Shown one piece after another: positions 15,084 through 21,957 of a stretch of DNA of 34,846 nucleotides. Each line of letters opens with the position of its first letter. Position 1 is the stretch's first letter. This stretch comes from Flavobacteriales bacterium UBA1937 (GTDB lineage Bacteria; Bacteroidota; Bacteroidia; Flavobacteriales; Weeksellaceae), in contig DDFD01000117.1 of the NCBI GenBank assembly GCA_002337005.1, positions 1 through 34,846 of the forward strand, in the 5' to 3' direction. A model generated the notes under the pieces. It saw only the letters and a list, made by a program, of their open reading frames with translations, did no database searches and had not been told where the DNA came from. Made by a program: the position numbers and the translations under genes.

Positions 15084-15764
15084 ATGAAAGACAAAAAAAT
15101 TCTTTTAGTAGATGATGAGCAGGATATTCTAGAAATCCTATCATACAACCTGGAAAAAGAAGGTTACAAAGTTTTTACCGCTAATAATGGTAACGAAGGT
15201 ATAGCAAAAGCAAAAGAAATAATCCCAGATTTAATCTTGCTAGATGTAATGATGCCAGAGAAAGACGGGATAGAAACTTGCCAAGAAATGAGACAAATCA
15301 AAGAATTACAAAAAACTTTAATTGTATTTCTATCTGCCAGAGCCGAAGAGTTTTCTCAGTTAGCAGGTTTTGATGCTGGTGCTAATGATTATATTGTAAA
15401 GATTATAAAACCTAAAGTTCTTATTTCTAAAGTTAATGCACTTTTACAGCTTAGTACGCAGACTTCGGAAAAGCAAATAAAAGTTTTAGAATTCGGGGAT
15501 TTAATTATTGATAAAGACAACTTTAAAGTAACTAAAAAAGGCGAAAATCTATTACTTCCTAAAAAAGAATTTGATTTATTATACCTTTTAGCGTCTAATA
15601 CTCAGAAAGTTTTTAAAAGAGAAGAAATATTAGACAAAGTTTGGGGAAATGACGTAATCGTAGGAGAAAGAACCATAGATGTACACATCCGAAGACTGAG
15701 AGAAAAACTAGGAGATGATTCTATACAAACACTTAAAGGTATTGGTTATAAACTTACTGTGTAA
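15084..15764 (+). CDS. OmpR/PhoB-family response regulator
   Basis: A 226-residue DNA-binding response regulator. The receiver domain (about 1-122) has the acidic pair Asp10-Asp11, phosphoacceptor Asp54 in LILLDVMMPEKDG, Ser84 and Lys106. The C-terminal winged helix (about 130-226) shows the LLPKKEFDLLYLLASN and VFKREEILDKVWGND stretches, then ERTIDVHIRRLREKLGDD and LKGIGYKL, typical of PhoB/OmpR. One oddity is that the near-universal Pro after the receiver lysine (Lys-Pro) is Ile107, giving DYIVKIIKP. The kinase gene starts 12 bp after its stop, and the pair faces the TonB receptor operon. PhoB is the closest functional guess, but phosphate as a signal is unproven. A -7 box lies at 15058-15065. 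Confidence 0.93.
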   Translation: MKDKKILLVDDEQDILEILSYNLEKEGYKVFTANNGNEGIAKAKEIIPDLILLDVMMPEKDGIETCQEMRQIKELQKTLIVFLSARAEEFSQLAGFDAGANDYIVKIIKPKVLISKVNALLQLSTQTSEKQIKVLEFGDLIIDKDNFKVTKKGENLLLPKKEFDLLYLLASNTQKVFKREEILDKVWGNDVIVGERTIDVHIRRLREKLGDDSIQTLKGIGYKLTV

Positions 15765-15776
15765 TATTTCTAGCAG

Positions 15777-16826
15777 ATGAAGATTTCTTTTTTTGGGGCT
15801 TCTATTTTAATTAGAAATCACTTACTTTCTATAGTTGCGGCATTATTTCTTACCGCTGCTATGGTTTCTATAGTTGTACTTTTTAATTATGCTCAAGAAT
15901 CGGTCTCTAATCAGCACTCACAGTTTTATTTTTATCTGTTTTTGAGTCTGATTTTTATCTTTTTTACCAATTATGTAGTGATAGAGTTTTTGTTTAAATC
16001 TTATGGGAAAAATCAAATAAAAAAAATCTCAAACATACTACCAGATAATATGATTCACGAAGAAGAAACTGTGAATTTTAAAGAATTGGGAGAAATGATA
16101 CAGAAAAACGTGTCAGAAATAGACACCATGAAAGAGATGGAAGATTACAGAAAAGAATATCTCGGAAACGTTTCTCACGAACTCAAAACACCACTTTTTT
16201 CAATCCAAGGGTATATAGAAACCTTAAAAGATGGCGCGGTAGAAAATCTTAATATAAGAGATAAATACCTAGAAAGAATTGGTAAATCTGTAGAAAGATT
16301 GCTCAATATTGTGAAAGATTTAGATATGATTAGCCAATTAGAAACTGGCGAGATTTCTCTTAATTATTCTAAGTTTGATATTAATCTTCTTATCAAAGAA
16401 ATTTTTGAACTTCTAGAAATGCAAGCTCAGAATAGAACGGCAAAACTGGTCTTGCAAAATACTTCGCCAGTTTTTGTAAATGCAGATAAACAAAAAATAT
16501 CTCAAGTTTTAATTAATTTAATTTCCAATGCAATTCACTATAGTAATAGAGAAGAAGCACTTATCAAAATAAAAACAACAATCAATAATAACCTGGCCAT
16601 TATACAAATATCAGATAACGGAATGGGCATAAAACCAGAAGCATTGCCAAGGATTTTCGAAAGATTTTACCGTGTAGAGAGCAGTAGAAACAGAAAAGAT
16701 GGCGGTTCTGGGCTAGGCCTTGCCATCGTAAAACACATTATGGAGGCGCATAAGCAAAATATTTCTGTAGAAAGCACCTATCTGGAAGGAACCACCTTTA
16801 CATTTTCTTTAGAAAAAGCTTTGTGA
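15777..16826 (+). CDS. PhoR-like sensor histidine kinase
   Basis: A 349-residue membrane kinase, the partner of the response regulator just upstream. Two transmembrane segments (about 15-38 and 48-73) enclose only about ten residues, so there is no real periplasmic sensor domain. A short linker (74-125) leads to a HisKA dimerisation domain with phosphoacceptor His134 in GNVSHELKTPLFSIQGY. The HATPase_c domain follows, with N box QVLINLISNAIHYS, G1 box DNGMGI, F box RIFERFYRVE and G2 box GGSGLGLAIVKHIMEAH. No PAS or HAMP domain is recognisable. Lacking a large external domain, it probably senses through the membrane or a partner protein, as PhoR does with the Pst transporter. No pst or phoU gene is in the window. 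Confidence 0.92.
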   Translation: MKISFFGASILIRNHLLSIVAALFLTAAMVSIVVLFNYAQESVSNQHSQFYFYLFLSLIFIFFTNYVVIEFLFKSYGKNQIKKISNILPDNMIHEEETVNFKELGEMIQKNVSEIDTMKEMEDYRKEYLGNVSHELKTPLFSIQGYIETLKDGAVENLNIRDKYLERIGKSVERLLNIVKDLDMISQLETGEISLNYSKFDINLLIKEIFELLEMQAQNRTAKLVLQNTSPVFVNADKQKISQVLINLISNAIHYSNREEALIKIKTTINNNLAIIQISDNGMGIKPEALPRIFERFYRVESSRNRKDGGSGLGLAIVKHIMEAHKQNISVESTYLEGTTFTFSLEKAL

Positions 16827-16931
16827 TTTCAATAATTTCTGTAAATTGGCATCATTAAAACGCTGGGAATTTAAGAAAAACTTTTTTTAATAAAAATTGA
16901 ATTTTTTTAAAAACTCATATTTCTTTTGTTT

Positions 16932-16939
16932 TATCTTTG
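16932..16939 (+). promoter_or_regulatory. -7 box (TATCTTTG) upstream of the acidic protein gene
   Basis: A perfect TAnnTTTG match followed by a C-rich CTCCC start region, 74 bp before the ATG at 17014. The upstream bases are A/T-rich, with no TTG at the usual 17-23 bp spacing. It implies a leader of about 65 nt. Confidence 0.5.
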
Positions 16940-17013
16940 CTCCCAACATTAATACAAAATCAGTAAAATACAATTACAAAAAATTTAACTAAAGGTTTAG
17001 TAAAAAGTAAAAT

Positions 17014-17586
17014 ATGGTTTATAAGGTCAGAGTAATTTTAGACTCCAAAGAAAGTGTTTTCAGAGATATAGAAATCAAAGAAAAGCAAACACTATGGAAT
17101 CTACATTTAGGAGTAAAAAGTGCATTCAGTTTACAAGGAGATGAGCTTTCTATGTTCACCATTTTAGATGATGAAGGTATGGAAATAAAATCAGTTCCTC
17201 TAGAAGATATGAGTGATGATGGTGATGGCGAAATTATGTCAGATGTGTATCTTATGGAAGCTTTCCAAAAGGTAGGAGACAAAATTCAGTTTCAATATGG
17301 GTTAATAGACCTTTGGGAGTTTTTCTGTGAATTGGTAGAAATTATAGACGAAAAACCTGCCGTTAACTATCCGATAACCGTTTTTAGATTCGGAAATGTA
17401 CCTCTAAAAGCGCCTGGTAAATCTGGTGGTTCTGGTAAATCTGTAATGGCAGCAGCATTTTTAGATGATGATTTTACAGATTTAGATTCTGATTTCAAAG
17501 AAGATTTTGATGATGAATTTGGGACAGAAGACGAAGAAGATGACGGCTATGGTGATGATTTTGTAGATGAAGCAGATGAAGATTAA
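17014..17586 (+). CDS. Plasmid pRiA4b ORF-3-like protein with acidic tail
   Basis: The 190-residue product resembles the family named after plasmid pRiA4b ORF-3 (also called IS1096 TnpR-like). The N-terminal region YKVRVILDSKESVFRDIEIK, then TLWNLHLGVKSAF, FTILDDEGMEI and VGDKIQFQYGLIDLWEFFCEL cover about residues 3-107. The function of the family is unknown; despite the name, nothing here suggests a mobile element. After a Gly/Ser/Lys stretch (134-143) the last 40 residues (151-190) contain about 24 Asp or Glu, an unstructured acidic tail. It has a perfect -7 box (16932-16939) and its own terminator, so it is a single-gene unit. In related genomes such proteins are stand-alone chromosomal genes. 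Confidence 0.75.
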   Translation: MVYKVRVILDSKESVFRDIEIKEKQTLWNLHLGVKSAFSLQGDELSMFTILDDEGMEIKSVPLEDMSDDGDGEIMSDVYLMEAFQKVGDKIQFQYGLIDLWEFFCELVEIIDEKPAVNYPITVFRFGNVPLKAPGKSGGSGKSVMAAAFLDDDFTDLDSDFKEDFDDEFGTEDEEDDGYGDDFVDEADED

Positions 17587-17613
17587 TACTTTAAATTGAT
17601 TAAATTCATATAC

Positions 17614-17641
17614 AATCCGGAAAAATCTTTCCGGATTTTTT
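17614..17641 (+). terminator. Rho-independent terminator after the acidic protein gene
   Basis: AATCCGGAAA (17614-17623) pairs with TTTCCGGATT (17628-17637) around a short loop and ends in a T-run, 28 bp after the stop codon. Confidence 0.9.
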
Positions 17642-17663
17642 ATGGTCATTAGTTACAAATTAT

Positions 17664-17671
17664 TACATTTG
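17664..17671 (+). promoter_or_regulatory. -7 box (TACATTTG) upstream of the amylase-like gene
   Basis: A perfect TAnnTTTG match 22 bp before the ATG at 17694, just past the preceding terminator. No good -33 TTG is seen at normal spacing. Confidence 0.45.
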
Positions 17672-17693
17672 TTTTCGCTAAAAATTTCAAACA

Positions 17694-19037
17694 ATGAAAA
17701 AGCTAATTTTATCTGCAATATTAGGTTTTACCTTAATCTCTTGTGGAATTCAACAAAACTCAACTAAAATGACAGACTGGAAACATACCACCAATATTTA
17801 CGAAGTAAATGTAAGACAATATACCAAAGAAGGCACTTTTATAGCATTTCAAAAAGAATTACCAAGACTCCAAAAAATGGGGGTAAAAACACTTTGGTTT
17901 ATGCCAATTACACCAATAGCTCAAAAAGAAAAAAAAGGAAGCTTGGGAAGTCCTTATGCAGCGCAAGATTATACTTCTATTAATCCAGAATTTGGGACTT
18001 TAGACGATTTTAAAAATTTGGTAAATGAATCTCACAAAATGGGTTTCAAAGTGATTATAGATTGGGTAGCTAATCACACAGGTTGGGATCACGTTTGGAC
18101 AAAATCTCATCCAGAATATTATATCCACGATGCAGATGGAAGTTTCCACAGAGCTTCTGGAATGGATGATATTATAGAACTAGACTACAAAAACCCCGAA
18201 ATGAGATTGGCAATGATAGATGCTATGAAATATTGGGTAAAAGAAACCAATATAGATGGTTTCCGTTGTGATTTGGCAAGTTGGGTAGAAGTAGATTTTT
18301 GGCAGCAAGCAAGACCAGAAGTTGAAAAAATAAAACCGCTTTTCTTTTTAGGGGAATTTGATGAATTAGAAAATCCAGACTACGGAAAGGTTTTTGATGC
18401 TTCTTATTCTTGGACTTGGATGCACAAAACCGAAGATTTTTACAAAAAAAAATTACCACTTTCTACACTCACAGATTTATTGGCAAAATATTCTGCAATT
18501 GGCGATGGTTCTATGAGAGCTTGGTTTACTACCAACCACGATGAAAACTCTTGGAACGGAACAGAATACGAAAAATATGGAGAAATGGCAAAACCTTTGG
18601 CTGTATTTTCTGCAACTTGGGATGGTGTTCCACTTATGTATTCTGGCCAAGAATTGCCAATGCTAAACAAAAGATTAGAGTTTTTTGAGAAAGATCCTAT
18701 TCCTTGGAATGGCTCTTATAAATTAGAAGAATTTTACAAAAAATTATACGAATTAAAATCTAAAAATCCTGCACTGAAAGGCGGAGATGCTAATGCTACT
18801 ACCAAAATCTTGCAGACTAATGCACCAGATAAAGTATTGGCTTATCTTAGAAAAAATGGAAATGATGAGGTTTTGGTAATCCTTAATTTGTCTGAAACTC
18901 AACATTTGAAATTACAGATTTTAGATGATACGGTGAAAGGTAAATATAAAAGTCTTTTCTCTGGCTTAACGACTAATTTTGATGAAAAACCTACCATTGA
19001 AATGTATAAATGGGAACATTTGGTTTTTGAGAAATAA
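17694..19037 (+). CDS. GH13 alpha-amylase-family glycosidase, lipoprotein
   Basis: The 447-residue product has a lipoprotein signal (MKKLILSAILGFTLISC, Cys17) and a GH13 TIM-barrel. The four GH13 regions are visible: region I DWVANHTG (123-130), region II GFRCDLA (189-195) with nucleophile Asp193, region III FLGEFDE (218-224) with acid/base Glu221, and region IV TTNHDEN (279-285) with Asp283. All three catalytic acids are present, so it should hydrolyse or transfer alpha-1,4-glucosides. The lipid anchor places it in the periplasm or on the outer membrane. The barrel is followed by a short C-terminal beta domain (from about 380). No sus-type transporter or other glycoside hydrolase is nearby, so it is not part of a polysaccharide utilisation locus here. 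The exact specificity is not evident. Confidence 0.92.
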   Translation: MKKLILSAILGFTLISCGIQQNSTKMTDWKHTTNIYEVNVRQYTKEGTFIAFQKELPRLQKMGVKTLWFMPITPIAQKEKKGSLGSPYAAQDYTSINPEFGTLDDFKNLVNESHKMGFKVIIDWVANHTGWDHVWTKSHPEYYIHDADGSFHRASGMDDIIELDYKNPEMRLAMIDAMKYWVKETNIDGFRCDLASWVEVDFWQQARPEVEKIKPLFFLGEFDELENPDYGKVFDASYSWTWMHKTEDFYKKKLPLSTLTDLLAKYSAIGDGSMRAWFTTNHDENSWNGTEYEKYGEMAKPLAVFSATWDGVPLMYSGQELPMLNKRLEFFEKDPIPWNGSYKLEEFYKKLYELKSKNPALKGGDANATTKILQTNAPDKVLAYLRKNGNDEVLVILNLSETQHLKLQILDDTVKGKYKSLFSGLTTNFDEKPTIEMYKWEHLVFEK

Positions 19038-19086
19038 AAAATTTTTGAGGTCAAATTTAAATTTGATTTAAATGCAAAATCAATTG

Positions 19087-19110
19087 AGTCGGGCTTTAGC
19101 CCGACTTTTT
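19087..19110 (+). terminator. Terminator with core GGGCTTTAGCCC after the amylase-like gene
   Basis: AGTCGGGCT (19087-19095) and AGCCCGACT (19098-19106) form a stem followed by TTTT, 49 bp after the stop. The core GGCTTTAGCC recurs at once in a second palindrome (19124-19139). Confidence 0.85.
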
Positions 19111-19123
19111 AATAAAAAAATCA

Positions 19124-19139
19124 TTTGGCTTTAGCCAAA
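19124..19139. repeat. Second GGCTTTAGCC palindrome
   Basis: TTTGGCTTTAGCCAAA is a 7-bp-stem palindrome sharing the ten-base core of the terminator 18 bp upstream. It lies 9 bp before the ATG of the next gene, in its leader. The pair resembles dispersed palindromic elements of this phylum (recollection). Confidence 0.7.
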
Positions 19140-19148
19140 ACTCAAAGA

Positions 19149-19589
19149 ATGAATAAACCAGAACTTTTAGAAATCATCAACCAAAAAATTTCAGAAAAAA
19201 TTCAGAAATTAGAGCAGCTTATTGCAGAAACCAGAGCTTCTAACAATGACACCAAAAGTTCTATGGGAGATAAATACGAAACCTCCCGCGAAATGCTTCA
19301 ACAAGAGATTAATAACCTGCAAATTCAATTGAATGAGCATTTAAAATCTCAACAAATTCTGAAAAATATTCAGCCAAATCCTCATAAAACTGTAACATTA
19401 GGAAGTTTAGTAGAAACTGAAAAAGGTATGTTTTTTGTTGCAATCTCTTTGGGCGAAATTACTTTTAATCAAAAAAAAATATTTGTAATTTCTACAGAAT
19501 CTCCTTTGGCAAAAGCAATGAGCGGTAAAAAAACTGGAGAAAGTTTCGTTGTTAATAATTTACAACAAACCATCAAAAATATTTATTAA
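19149..19589 (+). CDS. GreA/GreB-like protein (often mislabelled 3-oxoacyl-ACP synthase)
   Basis: The frame opens at a TTG (19125) inside a palindrome, but the ATG at 19149 is the natural start and gives 146 residues. The N-terminal half is a predicted antiparallel coiled coil (MNKPELLEIINQKISEKIQK to about residue 75) containing the family hallmark MGDKYETSREM. The C-terminal half, GSLVETEKGMFFVAISLG, then VISTESPLAKAMSGKKTGES, has the shape of the GreA/GreB C-terminal domain. The coiled coil plus FKBP-like layout suggests an RNA-polymerase secondary-channel or other Gre-like factor, but the acidic coiled-coil tip of true GreA is not obvious. Flavobacterial relatives are commonly labelled 3-oxoacyl-ACP synthase; at this size and without the Cys-His-His/Asn active site, that label is not credible. 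Confidence 0.7.
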   Translation: MNKPELLEIINQKISEKIQKLEQLIAETRASNNDTKSSMGDKYETSREMLQQEINNLQIQLNEHLKSQQILKNIQPNPHKTVTLGSLVETEKGMFFVAISLGEITFNQKKIFVISTESPLAKAMSGKKTGESFVVNNLQQTIKNIY

Positions 19590-19604
19590 AAAAACTAAAA
19601 CATT

Positions 19605-20294
19605 ATGAAATCAAAACTAGTATTTATTTTCCTGCTAATCTTAAGTATTGCCAATTTTAGTGCTCAAACCATTCAGAAAATGATATTGAATTTTTCTGAC
19701 GATATAGAAATTCACACCGAAAATTATGTTTTTATACTCAATAAAAACGGTTCAATGATGAGTTTTATTCCGAATGATTTTAATGGAAATATCGAATATT
19801 ATGACAATTATTACAATCAATACAATTATGGTAAATATAAAAAAATAGGAAACCACGAAATTGAATATTGGAATACTTCAGACGAAAAAGATGCTAGGTA
19901 TGGAAAGGTAAAAAAAATTGACAATATCGAAATAGATTATTGGGGTAGTTTCAATTATGACTATGGTAAATTTGGAAAAATTAAAAAAATAGGATTAATA
20001 AATATTGATTACTACGAAAAATATGGCTTTAATACAGAGATAGAAGGCAATGTCAAAAATATTAATGATTTTTTTATAGAATATTGGGACAATATTCAAG
20101 ACAAAGCAAAATATGCAAAAATTAAAACCTTTGGTTCTGTAAAACTAGATTATTGGGATGATTACTACGGAGATAAATTGAGATATGGAAAATTAAAATC
20201 AATGGTTGGAAACTCTGATAAGATTCAAGTGAGAGTAAAATTCGGATTTAGTTTTAATGGGAATAAGCATCCTTCACCATCTGCCTTGTATTAA
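19605..20294 (+). CDS. Exported protein with about five 25-residue YGKxKKIGxxxIDYW repeats
   Basis: I do not recognise a function. A signal peptide (MKSKLVFIFLLILSIANFSA, cleavage near Ala-Gln at 20-21) predicts export. From about residue 75 the sequence repeats a unit of roughly 22-27 residues: YGKYKKIGNHEIEYW, YGKVKKIDNIEIDYW, FGKIKKIGLINIDYY, GNVKNINDFFIEYW, YAKIKTFGSVKLDYW and YGKLKSM. Each seems to give two short beta strands, a basic one and an aromatic one, suggesting a beta-solenoid or stacked hairpins. The final part, IQVRVKFGFSFNG, lacks the repeat. It starts 15 bp after the Gre-like gene, so they may share a transcript. Relatives probably exist in this family of bacteria as annotated hypotheticals. 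Confidence 0.75.
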   Translation: MKSKLVFIFLLILSIANFSAQTIQKMILNFSDDIEIHTENYVFILNKNGSMMSFIPNDFNGNIEYYDNYYNQYNYGKYKKIGNHEIEYWNTSDEKDARYGKVKKIDNIEIDYWGSFNYDYGKFGKIKKIGLINIDYYEKYGFNTEIEGNVKNINDFFIEYWDNIQDKAKYAKIKTFGSVKLDYWDDYYGDKLRYGKLKSMVGNSDKIQVRVKFGFSFNGNKHPSPSALY

Positions 20295-20412
20295 TTTAAC
20301 TTAGGGAAGTATTAATTGTTAATAACTTACCGCTTACCCTTAAAAATATTTACTGAAAATTTCTTTAATTTGTAACCATCATTCATCAACCATCATTTAT
20401 CCATCATAAAAA

Positions 20413-21207
20413 ATGCAAAACTACCTCGATTTACTTCAACATATTTTAGACCACGGAACAGATAAAACCGATAGAACAGGAACAGGAACCAGAAGTGTTT
20501 TTGGATACCAATTGCGTTATGATTTGTCTAAAGGTTTCCCATTAGTAACCACCAAAAAAGTGCATCTTAAATCCATAATTTATGAACTACTTTGGTTTAT
20601 AAAAGGAGATACCAATATCAAATATCTTACAGACAATGGCGTAAGTATTTGGAATGAATGGGCAGACGAAAATGGTGATTTAGGACCAGTTTACGGTGCA
20701 CAATGGAGAAGTTGGAGCGGTGCAAACAACAAGGTTGTTGACCAATTTTCTGAAGTCATTGAACAAATTAAAAAAAATCCAGATTCCAGAAGACTCATCG
20801 TTTCTGCCTGGAACGCCGCCGAAATTCCAAATATGGCTCTCGCTCCTTGCCATGCCATGTTTCAGTTTTATGTAGCAGATGGTAAATTGTCATTACAATT
20901 ATACCAAAGAAGTGCAGATGTGTTTTTGGGCGTTCCTTTCAATATTGCGAGTTACGCTTTGCTTACAATGATGGTAGCGCAAGTTTGTGATTTAGAAGTA
21001 GGAGATTATGTACATACTTTTGGTGATGTGCATATTTATAACAATCATTTTGAGCAAGTTCAGAAGCAACTTTCTCGCGAACCAAGAGAATTACCAACGA
21101 TGAAACTTAACCCAGAAATTAAAGATATTTTTGCTTTTAATTTTGAAGATTTTACGTTAGAAAATTATGATCCGCACCCTGGTATTAAAGCACCAGTAGC
21201 GGTGTAA
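20413..21207 (+). CDS. thyA: Thymidylate synthase
   Basis: ThyA methylates dUMP to dTMP with methylenetetrahydrofolate. The 264-residue product is exactly the length of E. coli ThyA. It shows RTGTGTRSVFGYQLRYDLSK (21-40), the LLWFIKGDTN helix (59-68), the nucleophile Cys146 in LAPCHAMFQFYV, the phosphate-binding double arginine in DSRRLIVSAWN (124-134), QRSADVFLGVPFNIASYALL, and the C-terminal PHPGIKAPVAV that closes the active site. The ATG at 20413 fits the family. Upstream (20380-20410) lie repeated CATCATT/CATCAACC words. A dihydrofolate reductase gene, a frequent thyA neighbour in related bacteria, is absent; instead a GC-rich block and a toxin-antitoxin remnant follow. Confidence 0.97.
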   Translation: MQNYLDLLQHILDHGTDKTDRTGTGTRSVFGYQLRYDLSKGFPLVTTKKVHLKSIIYELLWFIKGDTNIKYLTDNGVSIWNEWADENGDLGPVYGAQWRSWSGANNKVVDQFSEVIEQIKKNPDSRRLIVSAWNAAEIPNMALAPCHAMFQFYVADGKLSLQLYQRSADVFLGVPFNIASYALLTMMVAQVCDLEVGDYVHTFGDVHIYNNHFEQVQKQLSREPRELPTMKLNPEIKDIFAFNFEDFTLENYDPHPGIKAPVAV

Positions 21208-21235
21208 CTTCGTCAAAGTTTAAGCATAAATTTTT

Positions 21236-21341
21236 ATTTTGGCGCCTAGATCCGCCCTCCGTTCCCGCTTCCCGAAGCCCAAGCAAATTCCCACATCATT
21301 TCGGGAGAGCTCCACTCAGGTCGGGACGCACCAGCTATACG
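21236..21341. repeat. GC-rich intergenic element (GGCGCC...GGTCGGGACGC)
   Basis: Bases 21241-21340 contain about 61 G/C in 100 by hand count, twice the level of the surroundings. The block opens with GGCGCCTAGATCCGCCCTCC and closes with GAGCTCCACTCAGGTCGGGA. It can pair internally: TCCCGAA (21270-21276) with TTCGGGA (21300-21306), enclosed by CGTTCCCG (21260-21267) with CGGGACG (21322-21328), one base bulged. That gives a two-level stem-loop. There is no credible reading frame. It looks like a copy of a dispersed, structured repeat or a small RNA. I recall similar GGATCCGCCCTCCGTTCCCG sequences between genes in Chryseobacterium-like genomes, but this was not checked. Confidence 0.6.
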
Positions 21342-21381
21342 TTTTCAATTCTATTTTTTAGAATTTTTGCAAAATAAACAA

Positions 21382-21408
21382 TTGGTTTTTTAAAAAATAG
21401 TAACTTTG
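21382..21408 (+). promoter_or_regulatory. Promoter of the antitoxin gene
   Basis: TTGG (21382-21385) and TAACTTTG (21401-21408) match the -33 and -7 boxes of the Bacteroidota main sigma factor, with a slightly short spacing of 16 bp. The -7 box ends 13 bp before the ATG, leaving a very short leader. Confidence 0.55.
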
Positions 21409-21421
21409 TTAAAAATCAAGG

Positions 21422-21655
21422 ATGATGGAAATAAGAATCAGTTTAAATGAATACGCCGATATTCCTTTTATAAAGAAACTTTTGTCGCAGATAAAAGGTA
21501 TTTCTGATATTGAATTGATAAAAGATGATGAGATGTTTTCCGACAAAGAAAATGAAGAAATTAAAGATTTATTGATGGAAAAAAGTCTCGATCAATCTAA
21601 AAATGGTGAAAAAGTAAAATATTCTAAAGAGATTTTAGATAAAGTTTTCAAATGA
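21422..21655 (+). CDS. Putative type II antitoxin
   Basis: A 77-residue, charge-rich small protein (MMEIRISLNEYADIPFIKK at the N-terminus, SKEILDKVF at the C-terminus). Its stop codon overlaps the ATG of the following toxin-like frame (ATGA at 21652-21655), the usual arrangement of type II antitoxin-toxin pairs. The size and the C-terminal basic/hydrophobic helix fit antitoxins of RelE/ParE-type toxins in Bacteroidota, but there is no clear DNA-binding motif and the family is not named with confidence. The call rests mainly on context. The second codon is also ATG (21425). It has its own promoter (21382-21408) and appears intact, whereas its partner is broken. Confidence 0.65.
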   Translation: MMEIRISLNEYADIPFIKKLLSQIKGISDIELIKDDEMFSDKENEEIKDLLMEKSLDQSKNGEKVKYSKEILDKVFK

Positions 21656-21954
21656 TTCAAATTCATTTTACGAAAATAGCTCTTGATTTTTTAAATGAAA
21701 TCAATACTTTTTCGAAATACAGATGGAGTCAAAAACAGATAGATAATTTCAGAAATGATATTGAAAATTTCATTAATTAGAAATTGGTATTGTAAATTAT
21801 CCATATTATAGAAATTATAAAATCCAATATGCTCTTTTAGGTAAAAAACAGGTTACTTTATATTTCATAAAAGCATCTGAAAATAGTTATGACATATTGC
21901 TATTTTGGGCAAATAAAAAAAAATCCACAATTATTAAATAAATTATTAAAATAA
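21652..21954 (+). pseudogene. RelE/ParE-type toxin, frameshifted
   Basis: Translation from the ATG at 21652 gives MIQIHFTKIALDFLNEINTF, then SKYRWSQKQIDNFRNDIENF and a stop at 21778. The WSxKQ helix is typical of RelE/ParE toxins. The rest of the fold continues in another frame from 21780: EIGIVNYPYYRNYKIQYALL, then GKKQVTLYFIKAS and YDILLFWANKK, the usual beta-sheet and FW motif. A loss of one base near 21778 would explain the break. A second shift is possible in the run of nine A at 21915-21923; reading it with eight A gives NKKNPQLLNKLLK and a stop at 21952-21954, which matches the family C-terminus. With both shifts undone the product would be 100 residues. The toxin is probably inactive. 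Confidence 0.75.
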
Positions 21955-21957
21955 ATA

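Noticed and set aside
17413..17445. Walker A-like GKSGGSGKS in the acidic protein
   Set aside because: It does not fit GxxxxGK[ST] with correct spacing and is in a flexible Gly/Ser linker outside a nucleotide-binding fold.
17014..17586. Possible mobile element because of the IS1096 TnpR-like family label
   Set aside because: No transposase, inverted repeats or target duplications were found; the gene has its own promoter and terminator.
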